Part shown: positions 9,069 to 17,896 of the stretch, piece by piece
How positions within the stretch are numbered: position 1 is the first letter of the stretch
Layout of the letters: each line of letters begins with the position of its first letter
From: Burkholderia sp. H160
Lineage (GTDB): Bacteria > Pseudomonadota > Gammaproteobacteria > Burkholderiales > Burkholderiaceae
DNA: 64,000 nt
Assembly: GCA_000173575.1 (NCBI GenBank)
Contig: ABYL01000002.1
Location: 80,459 to 144,458, forward strand
Reading direction: 5' to 3'
The notes under the pieces: generated by a model
The model's input: the letters and a program-made list of their open reading frames with translations, nothing else
What the model was told of the DNA's origin: nothing
The model's database searches: none
Position numbers and translations under genes: made by a program

Positions 9069-10055
9069 CTACGCCTCCCGCTTGCTGCGCCCATACAGCA
9101 GTAACATCGCCGCGATCACCACACCGTAGATGATCTGACGCCCCGCCTCCGGCATCTGCGCGACCGAGAGGATCGACTGCAGCAGCGTGATCAGGATGGC
9201 GCCAGCGACGGTACCGAGGTACGAACCCCGTCCGCCCAGAATCGACGTTCCGCCGAGCACGACTGCCGCGATCGCCGGCAACAGGTAGGCATCGCCCATC
9301 GACTGCGCCGCCTTCGACGCGTAACCCGCGAGCAATACGCCGCCGAACGCCGCGAACGCGCTGCAAACGGCAAACGCAGCCACGGTCACGAGTCGCGTGT
9401 TGATCCCGGAAAGATACGCCGCGCGCTCGGTGTTGCCGATCGCGTACAGCGTGCGGCCGAAGGTCGTGCGCGACAGCAGGAAGATCGTGGCGCCGCCGAT
9501 CACCACCCACAGCGCGACGGCATTCGGCACGCCCGGTACGAGCCAGCCCGCCGCGAGCCAGCGCATCACCTCGGGCGCGGAATCCTGCGGCGACGATCCG
9601 CCGGTATAGGCGATCATGATGCCTTGCGCGACCGCGTTGGTCGCGAGTGTCGCAATCATCGACGGGATGCGTAGCAGCGCGACGAGGATGCCGTTGACGA
9701 CGCCGATCAGCGCGCCGCAACCGATCCCAACCGGAATCGCGAGAATGCGCCCGAGTTCGCCGTGCCCCGCGACCGCGCACGCCATCATCGCGCCGACGGT
9801 GATCGTCCAGGGCAGCGACAGGTCGATGTGGCCGAGCAGGATCACCATCATCAGGCCGGTCGCGATGATGCCGAGGAATGCGCCGACCTTCAGTTGCAGC
9901 AGGATGTATTCCGGCGACGTGAAGCTTCGCGAAAACATCCCGCCGACGAGCAGCAGCGCGACGATGCACGCGAACGCGATCACGATCGGTTTGTCGATCC
10001 TGCGCGTGAGCCTCGACACCAACGTGTTCCGGCCGGTTGCGGAAACGTGGCTCAT
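9069..10055 (-). CDS. Ribose-type sugar ABC transporter permease 2
   Basis: The 328-residue polytopic membrane protein is of the RbsC/YjfF family (BPD_transp_2). Family signatures are LLGHIDLSL, GxxNG in GVVNGILVALLRIPSMIATL, and the cytoplasmic EAA-like region with GRTLYAIGNTERAAYLSGI. It is the second of two permeases and should form a heterodimer with the product of the preceding gene. The start at 10055 overlaps the stop of that gene by four bases (ATGA), which fixes it; a longer in-frame opening upstream is only an overlap with the neighbouring gene. It is the last gene of the importer operon before cobF. Confidence 0.92.
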   Translation of the reverse strand: MSHVSATGRNTLVSRLTRRIDKPIVIAFACIVALLLVGGMFSRSFTSPEYILLQLKVGAFLGIIATGLMMVILLGHIDLSLPWTITVGAMMACAVAGHGELGRILAIPVGIGCGALIGVVNGILVALLRIPSMIATLATNAVAQGIMIAYTGGSSPQDSAPEVMRWLAAGWLVPGVPNAVALWVVIGGATIFLLSRTTFGRTLYAIGNTERAAYLSGINTRLVTVAAFAVCSAFAAFGGVLLAGYASKAAQSMGDAYLLPAIAAVVLGGTSILGGRGSYLGTVAGAILITLLQSILSVAQMPEAGRQIIYGVVIAAMLLLYGRSKREA

Positions 10056-11032
10056 TGAAACCACTCCAGACGGTTGCGAACCCTGAACAACCCGGCCGCG
10101 CCGATCGCGACAGCGAGTAGAAGAATCACGCCCTGGAACAGCGGCTGCCACAGCGCATCGACGTTGAATACGAACAGCAGGTCGCCGATCGAGCGGAATG
10201 CGAACGCGCCGAAGATCGCGCCAATCGCGCCGCCTTTGCCACCGAGCAGCGACACGCCGCCGATCACCACCGCGGCGATCGAAAACAGCGTGTACGAGTT
10301 CGCGCTGCCGAGGCTCGCTTCGCCGGTGTCCGTGAAGAACGTCAGAAACAGGCCGCCGATTGCCGCGAGCAGGCCAGCCAGCGTATAGCTCGCGAACTTC
10401 GCGCGGCGGATCGGCATGCCGGACAGAAAAGCCGCGGGTTCGGACGAGCCGGTCGCGTACGCCGCGCGTCCGACCACCGAGCGTTTGAAAGGAATCCAGA
10501 TGATCACCGTCGCTGCGAGCAGAATCAGCAAGCTCGCAGGCACCACGCCGGCGACCTTGCCGATCAGTGCGTCGGCGAGGTCCTCGTTGATCGATCCGCC
10601 GGGCACAGGGCGCAGCAGCAGCGCCAGTCCGTAGTAGACCGCGCCCGTCGCGATCGTCGTCACGATCGGCTGCAGCCGGCCGAAAATAATGATTACGCCG
10701 TTCAGCGCGCCGCACAGCGCGCCCGCCGCGAGCACGCCGGCGATGCCAAGCGCGCTGTGCAGCGCGTCGCCCGTGACGATCCACGAGCCGATGCAATTCG
10801 TCAGTATCAGCGTCATGCCGATCGACAGGTCGATGCCGGCCGTCAGCACGACGAGCGCCTGCCCCATCGAGACGAGCGCGAGCAGCACCGCCTTATTCGC
10901 TGCCGTCTGAAACACGTTGGCCGACAGCGCCGACGGATAGTTGAACAGATAGATCGCGAACATCAGTACGAACAGGCCGAACGCGAACACCGCCCCGCGA
11001 TTCTCCGCATACCAGTAACGCAGCCCGCTCAT
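10052..11032 (-). CDS. Ribose-type sugar ABC transporter permease 1
   Basis: The 326-residue RbsC/YtfT-type inner membrane permease has VVLTAGIDLSIGMTL, a GALNGVIIIFGRLQPIVTTIA segment and GRAAYATGSSEPAAFLSGM before the C-terminal helices. Its stop overlaps the start of permease 2 by four bases, and its start overlaps the stop of the ATPase gene by four bases, so the three genes are translationally coupled. The paired-permease layout matches the YtfQRT-YjfF galactofuranose importer and relatives. The substrate cannot be deduced. Confidence 0.92.
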   Translation of the reverse strand: MSGLRYWYAENRGAVFAFGLFVLMFAIYLFNYPSALSANVFQTAANKAVLLALVSMGQALVVLTAGIDLSIGMTLILTNCIGSWIVTGDALHSALGIAGVLAAGALCGALNGVIIIFGRLQPIVTTIATGAVYYGLALLLRPVPGGSINEDLADALIGKVAGVVPASLLILLAATVIIWIPFKRSVVGRAAYATGSSEPAAFLSGMPIRRAKFASYTLAGLLAAIGGLFLTFFTDTGEASLGSANSYTLFSIAAVVIGGVSLLGGKGGAIGAIFGAFAFRSIGDLLFVFNVDALWQPLFQGVILLLAVAIGAAGLFRVRNRLEWFQ

Positions 11033-12579
11033 AGCGCGACTCCCGTGGAAGGCGAAATCTGTCCAACGGGCAGGTCGAGAGCACTGGCAATCAGGTTCTG
11101 CTCGGTGATCGCCGAGCCGACCAGTTCCTTCTTGATCCTGCCTTCGTACAGCACGAGCACGCGGTCGCAGCAGCCGATCAGCTCGTCATAGTCGGTCGAA
11201 TAGAACACGATTGCGGCGCCTTCGTCGGCGAGGCGCCTCAGCAACTGATAGAGCTCCTGCTTGGTGCCGACGTCGATACCGCGAGTCGGGTCACTGAGCA
11301 GCAGGATCCTCGGCTGCCGGATCAGCCACTTCGCGATGACCACCTTCTGCTGGTTGCCGCCCGACAGCGAGCCCACGGGCGCGTCGACGCTGAACGACTT
11401 GATCGCAAGCAGCTCCATCATCCGGTCGACCAACGACCGCTGGCGGTCGCGATCGATTACGCCGGCGGTGGACATGCGATCGAGCGCGGCAAACGACAGG
11501 TTCTCGCGTAGCGACATCGGCAGCATCAAGCCTTCGGTCTTGCGGTCCTCCGGTATCAGCGCCATACCGATTTCGTTGGCGCGCGCGGTCACCGGGCTCC
11601 CGATCGACACAGCTTTGCCGTCGATCTCGATCTTGCCCGAGCAACCGCGCAACACGCCGAACAGCGCGAGCAGCAGTTCGCGCTGGCCTTGTCCGTCGAG
11701 GCCGCCCAGTCCGAGGATTTCACCGGGCTGCAACGAAAAGCTGATGCCCCGCAGCGTGTCGTTCCACGCGAGATCACGACAGGCGAGAACGGGGGCGGTG
11801 GTGCGGCCGTTAGCGGGTTTGTCCGGAAACACATGCTGGTACTTCCGGCCGATCATCATTTCGACAACCTCATTGTCGGAGCGCGTGCCGGCCTCGAAGC
11901 TCATCACATGACGACCGTTCCGGTAGACCGTGCATTCGTCCGCGAGCGCCTTCACCTCGTGCATCCGGTGCGAGATGAACAGCAGCGCGAGCCCTTCTTC
12001 GCGCAGGCGCTTGAGCACCTCGATCACGCGCGCGACGTCGGCCGCGGTCAGCGCCGAGGTGGCTTCGTCGAGGATCAGGATGCGCGGCGCGTGGGCCAGC
12101 CCCTTCGCGAGCTCGACCATCTGCTGGCGCGACAGCGGCAGGTCGCGGACTTTCGCCAGCGGATTGATGTCGGCAGCGCCCGCTCGCGCGAGCGCCTCCT
12201 CGGCCTGGCGGCGCTGAGCCCGCCGGTCGATCATGCCGAAACGTCGCGGCGGGTTCGAAGCGAAGATGTTGTCCGCCACGCTCAAGTCGGGGATCAGCGA
12301 CAGCTCCTGATACACGCAGACGATGCCGGCCGCGTTCGCCTCGGCCGGCGACGCGAACGAGACCTCCCGGCCTTCGAAGTGCATCGTGCCTTCGTCCGGC
12401 TGCACGACGCCGGACATCACCTTCAGTAACGTGGACTTGCCCGCGCCGTTCTCGCCGAGGATCGCGTGAATGCGGCCCCTGCGCACCGTGAGCTCGGCGT
12501 GATCGAGCGCGACGGCGCCGCCGAAGCTTTTCGACACGCCAGACATCTGAAAGAACGGCTGCTTCGCATCCTGCGGCAT
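11029..12579 (-). CDS. Sugar ABC transporter ATP-binding protein with two ATPase domains
   Basis: The 516-residue protein contains two ABC ATPase halves, as in RbsA, MglA and YtfR. The first half has Walker [10 protein letters not shown], signature LPLSRQQMVELAKG and Walker B ILILDEATSAL. The second half has a degenerate Walker A (GLDGQGQRE), signature [15 protein letters not shown] and [13 protein letters not shown]. This asymmetry is usual for the family. It powers import through the two permeases. It follows the binding-protein gene after 35 bases and overlaps permease 1. Confidence 0.93.
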   Translation of the reverse strand: MPQDAKQPFFQMSGVSKSFGGAVALDHAELTVRRGRIHAILGENGAGKSTLLKVMSGVVQPDEGTMHFEGREVSFASPAEANAAGIVCVYQELSLIPDLSVADNIFASNPPRRFGMIDRRAQRRQAEEALARAGAADINPLAKVRDLPLSRQQMVELAKGLAHAPRILILDEATSALTAADVARVIEVLKRLREEGLALLFISHRMHEVKALADECTVYRNGRHVMSFEAGTRSDNEVVEMMIGRKYQHVFPDKPANGRTTAPVLACRDLAWNDTLRGISFSLQPGEILGLGGLDGQGQRELLLALFGVLRGCSGKIEIDGKAVSIGSPVTARANEIGMALIPEDRKTEGLMLPMSLRENLSFAALDRMSTAGVIDRDRQRSLVDRMMELLAIKSFSVDAPVGSLSGGNQQKVVIAKWLIRQPRILLLSDPTRGIDVGTKQELYQLLRRLADEGAAIVFYSTDYDELIGCCDRVLVLYEGRIKKELVGSAITEQNLIASALDLPVGQISPSTGVAL

Positions 12580-12614
12580 GCTTCGTCTCCCGTCACATCC
12601 CGGCCATCACCCGA

Positions 12615-13742
12615 TCACTGGTTGCCCTGGCTCTGCTTCATGATTTCCTGCGCGGAGAAATTGATGCCGCACGTCGGAAACGAGTTGCCGACGAAAAAGT
12701 TGTCGGAGTCGTTCGGGAAATAGTTGACGCCCGACTTCAGCTTCGAATCGTCGGTGACGTCGAGCGGCAGCTTGATCGAGACCGGGATCGTCTGGCCGTC
12801 AAGCGCGGCGAGCGCGGTCTTGATCGCCACTGCCACCTGCGCGGGACCGGTGCCCGCCGACGTGCACTTCAGGCCCTGGCTCCCATACTGCGCGCAGAAC
12901 TTGCGAAAGCCGTTCTCCGTCTCACCGCCGAAAGGCACGAACGGATGTTTCGCATCGATCATCGCGCGCACGACGCCTGTGTCGCCGCCTTGCGCCGAAA
13001 TTCCATCGAAATGACCCTGCACGGCAATCGCGTCGGCGGTGGCCTTTTGCGCGACCCCGTCGTCCCACTTGCCGTAGACCTGGACGACGTTCCACTTCTT
13101 GCCGGTGTCGTCCAACGTTTTCATGAAACCATTGTGGCGGTCCGTGTCGACCGAGGTGCCCGCCACGCCGCGAACCTCGAGCACCTTGCCGCCGTTCGAC
13201 AGGTGGTTCGCGAGCCACTTGGCCCATAGCACGCCGAGCCCGTACTGATCGACGTTGACGTTGACCGCGTCTTCGCTGTCGAGGATGTTGTCGAACGCGA
13301 TCAGCACGACGCCGGCATTCTTCGCGCGGCGGATCGCGGGGCCGAATGAGGTGGGATTCTGCGCGTCCACGATGACCGCGTCATAGCCGGCATCGATGAA
13401 GTTGTTGACGGCCGAGATCTGCGCCGGCACGTCCTCGCCGGTCGAGACGACCTTGAACTCCTTCAGCTTCGCGGCGACGGCCGGTTGTGCCGCATAGGCC
13501 TTCGCCGTCTTGATCATCTGGATCCGCCAGGTGTTCGCGATATAGCCGTTCACGAGTGCGATCCGGTAGGGCCCGTTCTTCTTCGGATACTTGATGAACT
13601 TCGTGTCGCTCTTCCAGGGGACCATGCATGTGGGATCGCTGGATGGCCCGGAAACGATTGAAATCTGTGCGAAAGCCGCGCTTGCGCACAGCGCCAATGA
13701 AGCGGTCGCCGCCGCTCGAAGCACCTGGATTCCTGAAAGCAT
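12615..13742 (-). CDS. Periplasmic sugar-binding protein of the importer
   Basis: The 375-residue Peripla_BP_4-type solute-binding protein has a cleavable signal peptide (VLRAAATASLALCASAAFAQ). The core contains IALVNGYIANTWRIQMIKTAKAY, DAVIVDAQNPTSFG, IAFDNILDSEDAVNVNVDQ and GVAGTSVDTDRHNGF, all typical of ribose/galactose-type binders. It has an unusual number of Cys residues in the mature part. ATG 13742 is chosen because CAGGAGAC precedes it and the signal peptide follows directly; the 51-residue in-frame extension lies in the promoter region. First gene of the operon, divergent from the GntR/FadR regulator. Substrate unknown. Confidence 0.9.
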   Translation of the reverse strand: MLSGIQVLRAAATASLALCASAAFAQISIVSGPSSDPTCMVPWKSDTKFIKYPKKNGPYRIALVNGYIANTWRIQMIKTAKAYAAQPAVAAKLKEFKVVSTGEDVPAQISAVNNFIDAGYDAVIVDAQNPTSFGPAIRRAKNAGVVLIAFDNILDSEDAVNVNVDQYGLGVLWAKWLANHLSNGGKVLEVRGVAGTSVDTDRHNGFMKTLDDTGKKWNVVQVYGKWDDGVAQKATADAIAVQGHFDGISAQGGDTGVVRAMIDAKHPFVPFGGETENGFRKFCAQYGSQGLKCTSAGTGPAQVAVAIKTALAALDGQTIPVSIKLPLDVTDDSKLKSGVNYFPNDSDNFFVGNSFPTCGINFSAQEIMKQSQGNQ

Positions 13743-13968
13743 GTCGTCTCCTGTTTGTTGGATTGAACTTACCGATTGCCGGCGCACAGGGCGGTCGTGG
13801 ATCGCCGAAATCTGTGCGTGAGGCAGGGAATCTTGCGGAATGTGCTGCAGCGGGGCTGACTCGGACTCGCCGAAGCAGTGGAATGACTTCTTCAAAGGCG
13901 CCGCGTGGAAGGGCCTGCGCGGACGTCTTCACGTCTGACAGTACTGGCATGCCAATCGGCGCGCGATA

Positions 13969-13980
13969 GTGGTTTACCAC
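13969..13980. promoter_or_regulatory. Candidate FadR/GntR operator, site 1
   Basis: GTGGTTTACCAC has 5-bp inverted arms around TT. It shares the pattern TGGT-N2-ACCA with a second site at 14077-14090 in the same divergent spacer. FadR-subfamily GntR proteins bind TGGT/ACCA-type palindromes. It lies about 227 bases upstream of the binding-protein gene. Confidence 0.5.
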
Positions 13981-14076
13981 GGCGTCGCGGGCGGCCTCGA
14001 TCGGGCTGAAACCCCCGCCGTGTCGGCTTGGTGGCCAAAGACGGGCAGCGCCGGACCCGGACGGCGTGACCCGACA

Positions 14077-14090
14077 ATTGGTGTACCATT
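14077..14090. promoter_or_regulatory. Candidate FadR/GntR operator, site 2
   Basis: ATTGGTGTACCATT contains TGGT-N2-ACCA, like site 1 but with GT at the centre. It lies about 56 bases before the regulator start codon, a suitable place for autoregulation. A third palindrome, TGGCATGCCA at 13945-13954, is in the same spacer. Confidence 0.5.
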
Positions 14091-14145
14091 CTCGCGAACT
14101 TGAGCCGGCGCCCCGTGGCGGCTTCGACGCTTTCGAGAATCCTGG

Positions 14146-14874
14146 ATGGCCGATCTTTCGCACACCTTAACCGGCCGCGCCGCCGATACGGACGCGACCG
14201 ACCGTTCCTATGTCGGGCTCGCGAAACAGATCTACGACCTGATCGCGGCTGGCGATGTCGAGCCCGGTACGCGCCTGCCTTCCGAGCGCACGCTCGCCGA
14301 GCGTTATGGCGTGAGCCGCACGCAGGTCAGGGAGGCGATCATCGCGCTGGAAGTGCAGGGCGTGGTGGAAGTCCGTGTAGGGTCGGGCATTTATGTGGCC
14401 GAAGCAGCGGAGGCGCAGTTGGCCATGTTCAAACTGCCGCGCGGACCGGGCCCGATTGAGACGCTGCGCGCGCGCTCGGTAATCGAAAGCGGGATCGCGG
14501 CGCTCGCCGCTACCGAACGCAAAGATTCGGACCTCGACCGGCTCTTCGCCGCGTTGCGCGCCATGTGCGAAAACATGGACGACAAGGCTGCGAACGAGGC
14601 TGCTGACCGCGATTTTCATCTGGCAATTGCGCGCGCGACAGGAAACGAAATGCTCGTGCTCGTGGTGACCGCAATGTGGGACAACTCCCGCGCCGACCCG
14701 ATGTGGAAAAAGATCGAGCAGCACTTCCATACTCCAGCGTTGCGGGCGGCTTCACAGGATGACCATCAGCGCATCTTTTCGGCCATCATGGCGCGAGATG
14801 CGAGCGCGGCGCGCGCGGCGATGCAGGCGCATCTTGCGCGCGTAATCGGCGAGTTCACGCAGGCCTGGCGTTAG
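14146..14874 (+). CDS. FadR-subfamily GntR transcriptional regulator
   Basis: The 242-residue protein has an N-terminal winged helix at about residues 23-90 with GTRLPSERTLAERYGVSRTQ and REAIIALEVQGVVEVRVGSGIYV. A C-terminal all-helical FCD domain follows with DRDFHLAIARATGNEML and a late His in DDHQRIFSAI; FCD domains often bind a metal plus a small carboxylate or sugar acid. It is divergent from the ABC importer and most likely represses it until the substrate or a derivative binds. Two matching palindromes lie between the two start codons. Confidence 0.9.
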   Translation: MADLSHTLTGRAADTDATDRSYVGLAKQIYDLIAAGDVEPGTRLPSERTLAERYGVSRTQVREAIIALEVQGVVEVRVGSGIYVAEAAEAQLAMFKLPRGPGPIETLRARSVIESGIAALAATERKDSDLDRLFAALRAMCENMDDKAANEAADRDFHLAIARATGNEMLVLVVTAMWDNSRADPMWKKIEQHFHTPALRAASQDDHQRIFSAIMARDASAARAAMQAHLARVIGEFTQAWR

Positions 14875-14882
14875 TCCGTGTT

Positions 14883-15212
14883 CTACGCAGGTGTAAAAAC
14901 GATGGCGCCATGCTCGGCCACTTGTGCGAAGGTCCGAACGAAACGGTAGGTCTGTCCGTCGATGACCAGTTCGTTCAGTCCCGACCGGGTGGACTCCAGA
15001 ATCGCATGGACCACCGCGTTCCGAATGGCCGCGCAGCTTATCAGGTCTGCATCCAGCTCGCCGGGTTCACCGAGGTAGACATCGCTTTTTTCGCCTTGAG
15101 AGCGAACCAGAATCAGGCTCTTTCCCTGGTCTAGCGAAAGCTCCAGATATTCTGAAAGCGTCGACGCCGCCTCTGTGGCTGTATCGAGAGGATCGCGAGA
15201 GGATGAATTCAT
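14883..15212 (-). CDS. Conserved-looking small protein of unknown function
   Basis: The 109-residue protein is acidic to neutral, with no signal peptide or membrane helix. It shows an alternating pattern of predicted strands and helices: KSLILVRSQGEKSDVYLG, a Cys in LISCAAIRNAVVHAIL, and DGQTYRFVRTFAQVAEHGAIVF. I do not recognise the family. It converges on the GntR gene eight bases away and lies 60 bases after the next minus-strand gene, so the two may be co-transcribed. Confidence 0.6.
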   Translation of the reverse strand: MNSSSRDPLDTATEAASTLSEYLELSLDQGKSLILVRSQGEKSDVYLGEPGELDADLISCAAIRNAVVHAILESTRSGLNELVIDGQTYRFVRTFAQVAEHGAIVFTPA

Positions 15213-15272
15213 AAGCGGCCTTTGTAGTCGTGCAAGGCAAAGGTGACAAGACTTGGCACACCGCGAAGATGA

Positions 15273-16580
15273 TCAGTCCGGTAACTTCCCGGGCGTGCCA
15301 TCCAGAATGCGAAGCTTGTCGTCGATCTCGGGAAGAGGGTGACCCGCCGCGCGAAGCTCGTTGACGAGGCGATGCGCAGTTGTGCGGCACTGCGCAAGCG
15401 TCGCGTGCAGTCGTGGTTCGCTTTGCAGGCCGGTCACCGCCTTTTCCAGTTCGGGGGCAGACTCGCTCAGCAGGGCGGGAACGACCTCTTCCGGCGGAAT
15501 CACGGACCCGTGACCCAATAGCTGAGCGGTCCAGTGGCATTCATACAGCAAGGTCCGTCGCTCGGCCCGTTTCGCTTCTTCCTGCTCCAGGGTGGCGAGA
15601 CTGTGCGGGTTCTTGTGAATCGAAGCGCGCCAGGTCGCGAGAATGTCGTTGCGCAATTTTCCAATTGCCTCTGCGAGCGACGCGCTCGGTCCGCCGGCGA
15701 CGAGGCGACGTTCATCCAGTCTGTCGACGTGGTCCCGGTATCCTTCGAGGAACGACTGCCAGTTCAACGGCAGTTCGGTCGTCCCGGAGAACGAGCGGCT
15801 CGTCTCGTTGAGCGCGCTCCTGATGTCCTGAAGCGACTGAGCATCGGCAAGACGTGCTTCAAAGACCTCGTGGGCCGTCACCATCTGGCGATGCAGGGGA
15901 AAGAGCGGATTGTTGTGACGTCGTTGCAGATGTCGCTCGGCGGCGCCGGGATGAGCGCTCCACCTCCAGTTGGGCAGCGATTTTGCGTCGAAGTCGACCG
16001 CCTCTATCATCGGCCGGAAGATCGACAGTCCTTCCTCGGTTGCATGGCGAAAACAGTCGGCCAGCTTGAAGTCGTTACCTTGCAGGCTGGCGCCCTCGCT
16101 TCCGGCATAAGGCGAGTCCGGTGCGAGCCGGAGCAAGCCCGTCGCCAGGAAAAACTCTGTCGGCAGCTCGACGGACAGATTCTCCAGCCGGAAGGTGCAC
16201 TGTTGAGCTGAAAGGGCCTCGACAGAATACGCGAGGCGGTTTTCGAGTTCGAGGAGCGCGTCGATCCTGTCGCCGGACGATGCCTGCATTGCGTCGGCCA
16301 GCAGGCAAAAAGATTCACGCACCATTTTTGCCGCGATCGAGCCGTGCTTCTCAGCAAAAAGCCAGAACCAGAGGGCCAGCTGATAGCCCCGGACCCCATT
16401 TCGGGCCAACGCTTCGACATCGGGGGGGAAGGTAATCCCCGTTGCGGCCCAGTTCGCAAATGGTGCCGAGTCGCTGCTCAGGTACATGTCCAGAAGCTGT
16501 TTTAACGACTCGTGCGTAGCGCTCGGCCAGTTGCGCGTATCGTCTTGCCGCTTCTCGGTTTTCCAAAGTTTCCAGGCCAT
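15273..16580 (-). CDS. Large soluble protein of unknown function
   Basis: The 435-residue protein has no signal peptide, no membrane helix and a high helical content. It contains many Trp and His residues, the stretch LALWFWLFAEKHGSIAAKMV and a long charged helix (ATLEQEEAKRAERRTLLYE). I recognise no catalytic motif. The ATG at 16580 (MAWKLWKTEKR) has GAGG about ten bases upstream and is preferred over a Met 17 codons earlier. The small gene at 14883-15212 follows in the same orientation. Confidence 0.65.
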   Translation of the reverse strand: MAWKLWKTEKRQDDTRNWPSATHESLKQLLDMYLSSDSAPFANWAATGITFPPDVEALARNGVRGYQLALWFWLFAEKHGSIAAKMVRESFCLLADAMQASSGDRIDALLELENRLAYSVEALSAQQCTFRLENLSVELPTEFFLATGLLRLAPDSPYAGSEGASLQGNDFKLADCFRHATEEGLSIFRPMIEAVDFDAKSLPNWRWSAHPGAAERHLQRRHNNPLFPLHRQMVTAHEVFEARLADAQSLQDIRSALNETSRSFSGTTELPLNWQSFLEGYRDHVDRLDERRLVAGGPSASLAEAIGKLRNDILATWRASIHKNPHSLATLEQEEAKRAERRTLLYECHWTAQLLGHGSVIPPEEVVPALLSESAPELEKAVTGLQSEPRLHATLAQCRTTAHRLVNELRAAGHPLPEIDDKLRILDGTPGKLPD

Positions 16581-16853
16581 GCGGGACCTCGCAAAGATGT
16601 GCGGGATATGCCTTGGCAACGATACTTGCACACTCGGTGGGGGGCGTAAACTGGTGGATGAAATTGCGGACCCGAAGCAGTCGCCGCGGCCCGGCGGCGC
16701 TTAAAGCGGGGCAAAACACAATCAGGGGGAATCGGTATTGGATCGATTCTTGCCGCCATGATTCAGGCTTTCTCCGCCTGCTTCACGTTGGTCGGGTGCT
16801 ACCTCGAAGCGGCTTCGGGGCGCGGGCGTTGCGCCTTTGCGCGCCCCGTGGGT

Positions 16854-17684
16854 TCAGGCCTGAGGCAGGCCGAGCAGTTCGCGGGCCTGCGCGGGCGTCG
16901 CGACCGGGCGCTGATATTCGCCGCACAGCGACGCGACCCGTTCCACCAGTTGTGCGTTGCTCGCCGCGAGCGTGTCCTTGTCCCAGCGCACGTTGTCTTC
17001 AAGGCCGGTGCGGGCATGGCCGCCCATTTCCAGCGTCCAGTGGTTGACCTCCAGCTGATGCCGGCCGATGCCGGCAGCGGTCCACGTCGCGTCCGGCAGC
17101 AAGGCCGCGAGCTGCTTGACCTCGAACTCGAGAATTTCGCGCCGCGCGGGCAGCGCGTTCTTCACGCCGAGCACGAACTGCACGTGCACTGGCGGCTTCA
17201 GCAGTCCTTGCTGCACGAGATCGACCGTGCTGTACAGCATGGCCAGATCGAAAATCTCGATCTCCGGTTTCACGTTGTACTGGAGCATCATCGATGCAAG
17301 CGAACGGACGAAGTCGGGCGGGTTTTCATAAACGATCGTCGGAAAGTTGACCGAGCCCGTCGCGAGCGACGCCATATCCGGACGCAGGTCGAGCATCGAG
17401 CCGCGTTGCTCGAACGACCGGCCGCGGCCGCCCGTCGAAAACTGGATGATCATGCCGGGGCAGTGCTTGCGAATTCCTTCCTGAAGCTGCGCAAAACGGC
17501 TGTGATCGGAGCTCGAATTCTCATTCTCGTCGCGCACGTGCAGATGGACCAGCGAGGCGCCAGCCTCGAACGCTCCCTGCGTGCTTTCGATCTGTTCGGC
17601 GACCGAGATGGGCACGGCCGGGTTGTCCTTCTTGCGGGGCACGGAACCGGTGATGGCAACGGTAATGATGCATGGCGTGTTCAT
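16854..17684 (-). CDS. Beta-keto acid cleavage enzyme (BKACE, DUF849)
   Basis: The 276-residue TIM-barrel enzyme is of the BKACE family, whose founder Kce condenses 3-keto-5-aminohexanoate with acetyl-CoA and splits it. Signatures are IITVAITGSVP at the start, the metal-binding AGASLVHLHVRDENE, GSVNFP and the C-terminal GGHARTGLEDN. In this family the His pair binds zinc, and specificity varies widely (keto-carnitine, keto-adipate, cardiac-type acids). Nothing nearby points to one substrate. A long plus-strand frame over the same bases is a shadow. It is transcribed alone. Confidence 0.88.
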   Translation of the reverse strand: MNTPCIITVAITGSVPRKKDNPAVPISVAEQIESTQGAFEAGASLVHLHVRDENENSSSDHSRFAQLQEGIRKHCPGMIIQFSTGGRGRSFEQRGSMLDLRPDMASLATGSVNFPTIVYENPPDFVRSLASMMLQYNVKPEIEIFDLAMLYSTVDLVQQGLLKPPVHVQFVLGVKNALPARREILEFEVKQLAALLPDATWTAAGIGRHQLEVNHWTLEMGGHARTGLEDNVRWDKDTLAASNAQLVERVASLCGEYQRPVATPAQARELLGLPQA

Positions 17685-17896
17685 GTCGATGGCCTCATAA
17701 CGGATGGAAAGGCGTCAGCTCCCATGAGCGGCTGGAACCCGGCATGACCGCGCCGCATCATGTTCGTGTTCCGACTTCTTCACCGTGTTTGAATTACATG
17801 ATAGGAAGTGAATCGAGTCCGCGACGCGATTTCGACATCATTTTCGCCCCCATAGGGAAAACGAGCGGCACCGTCCGGCGTGAAGTCCCACAGCGT

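Noticed and set aside
9069-10796. Permease 2 read as a 575-residue fusion
   Set aside because: The extra N-terminal part is an out-of-frame overlap with permease 1. The ATGA overlap at 10052-10055 marks the start.
16758-17747. Long plus-strand frame of 329 residues
   Set aside because: It covers the BKACE gene on the opposite strand, is rich in Arg and His, and has no motif or start signal. The minus-strand protein shows clear family signatures.
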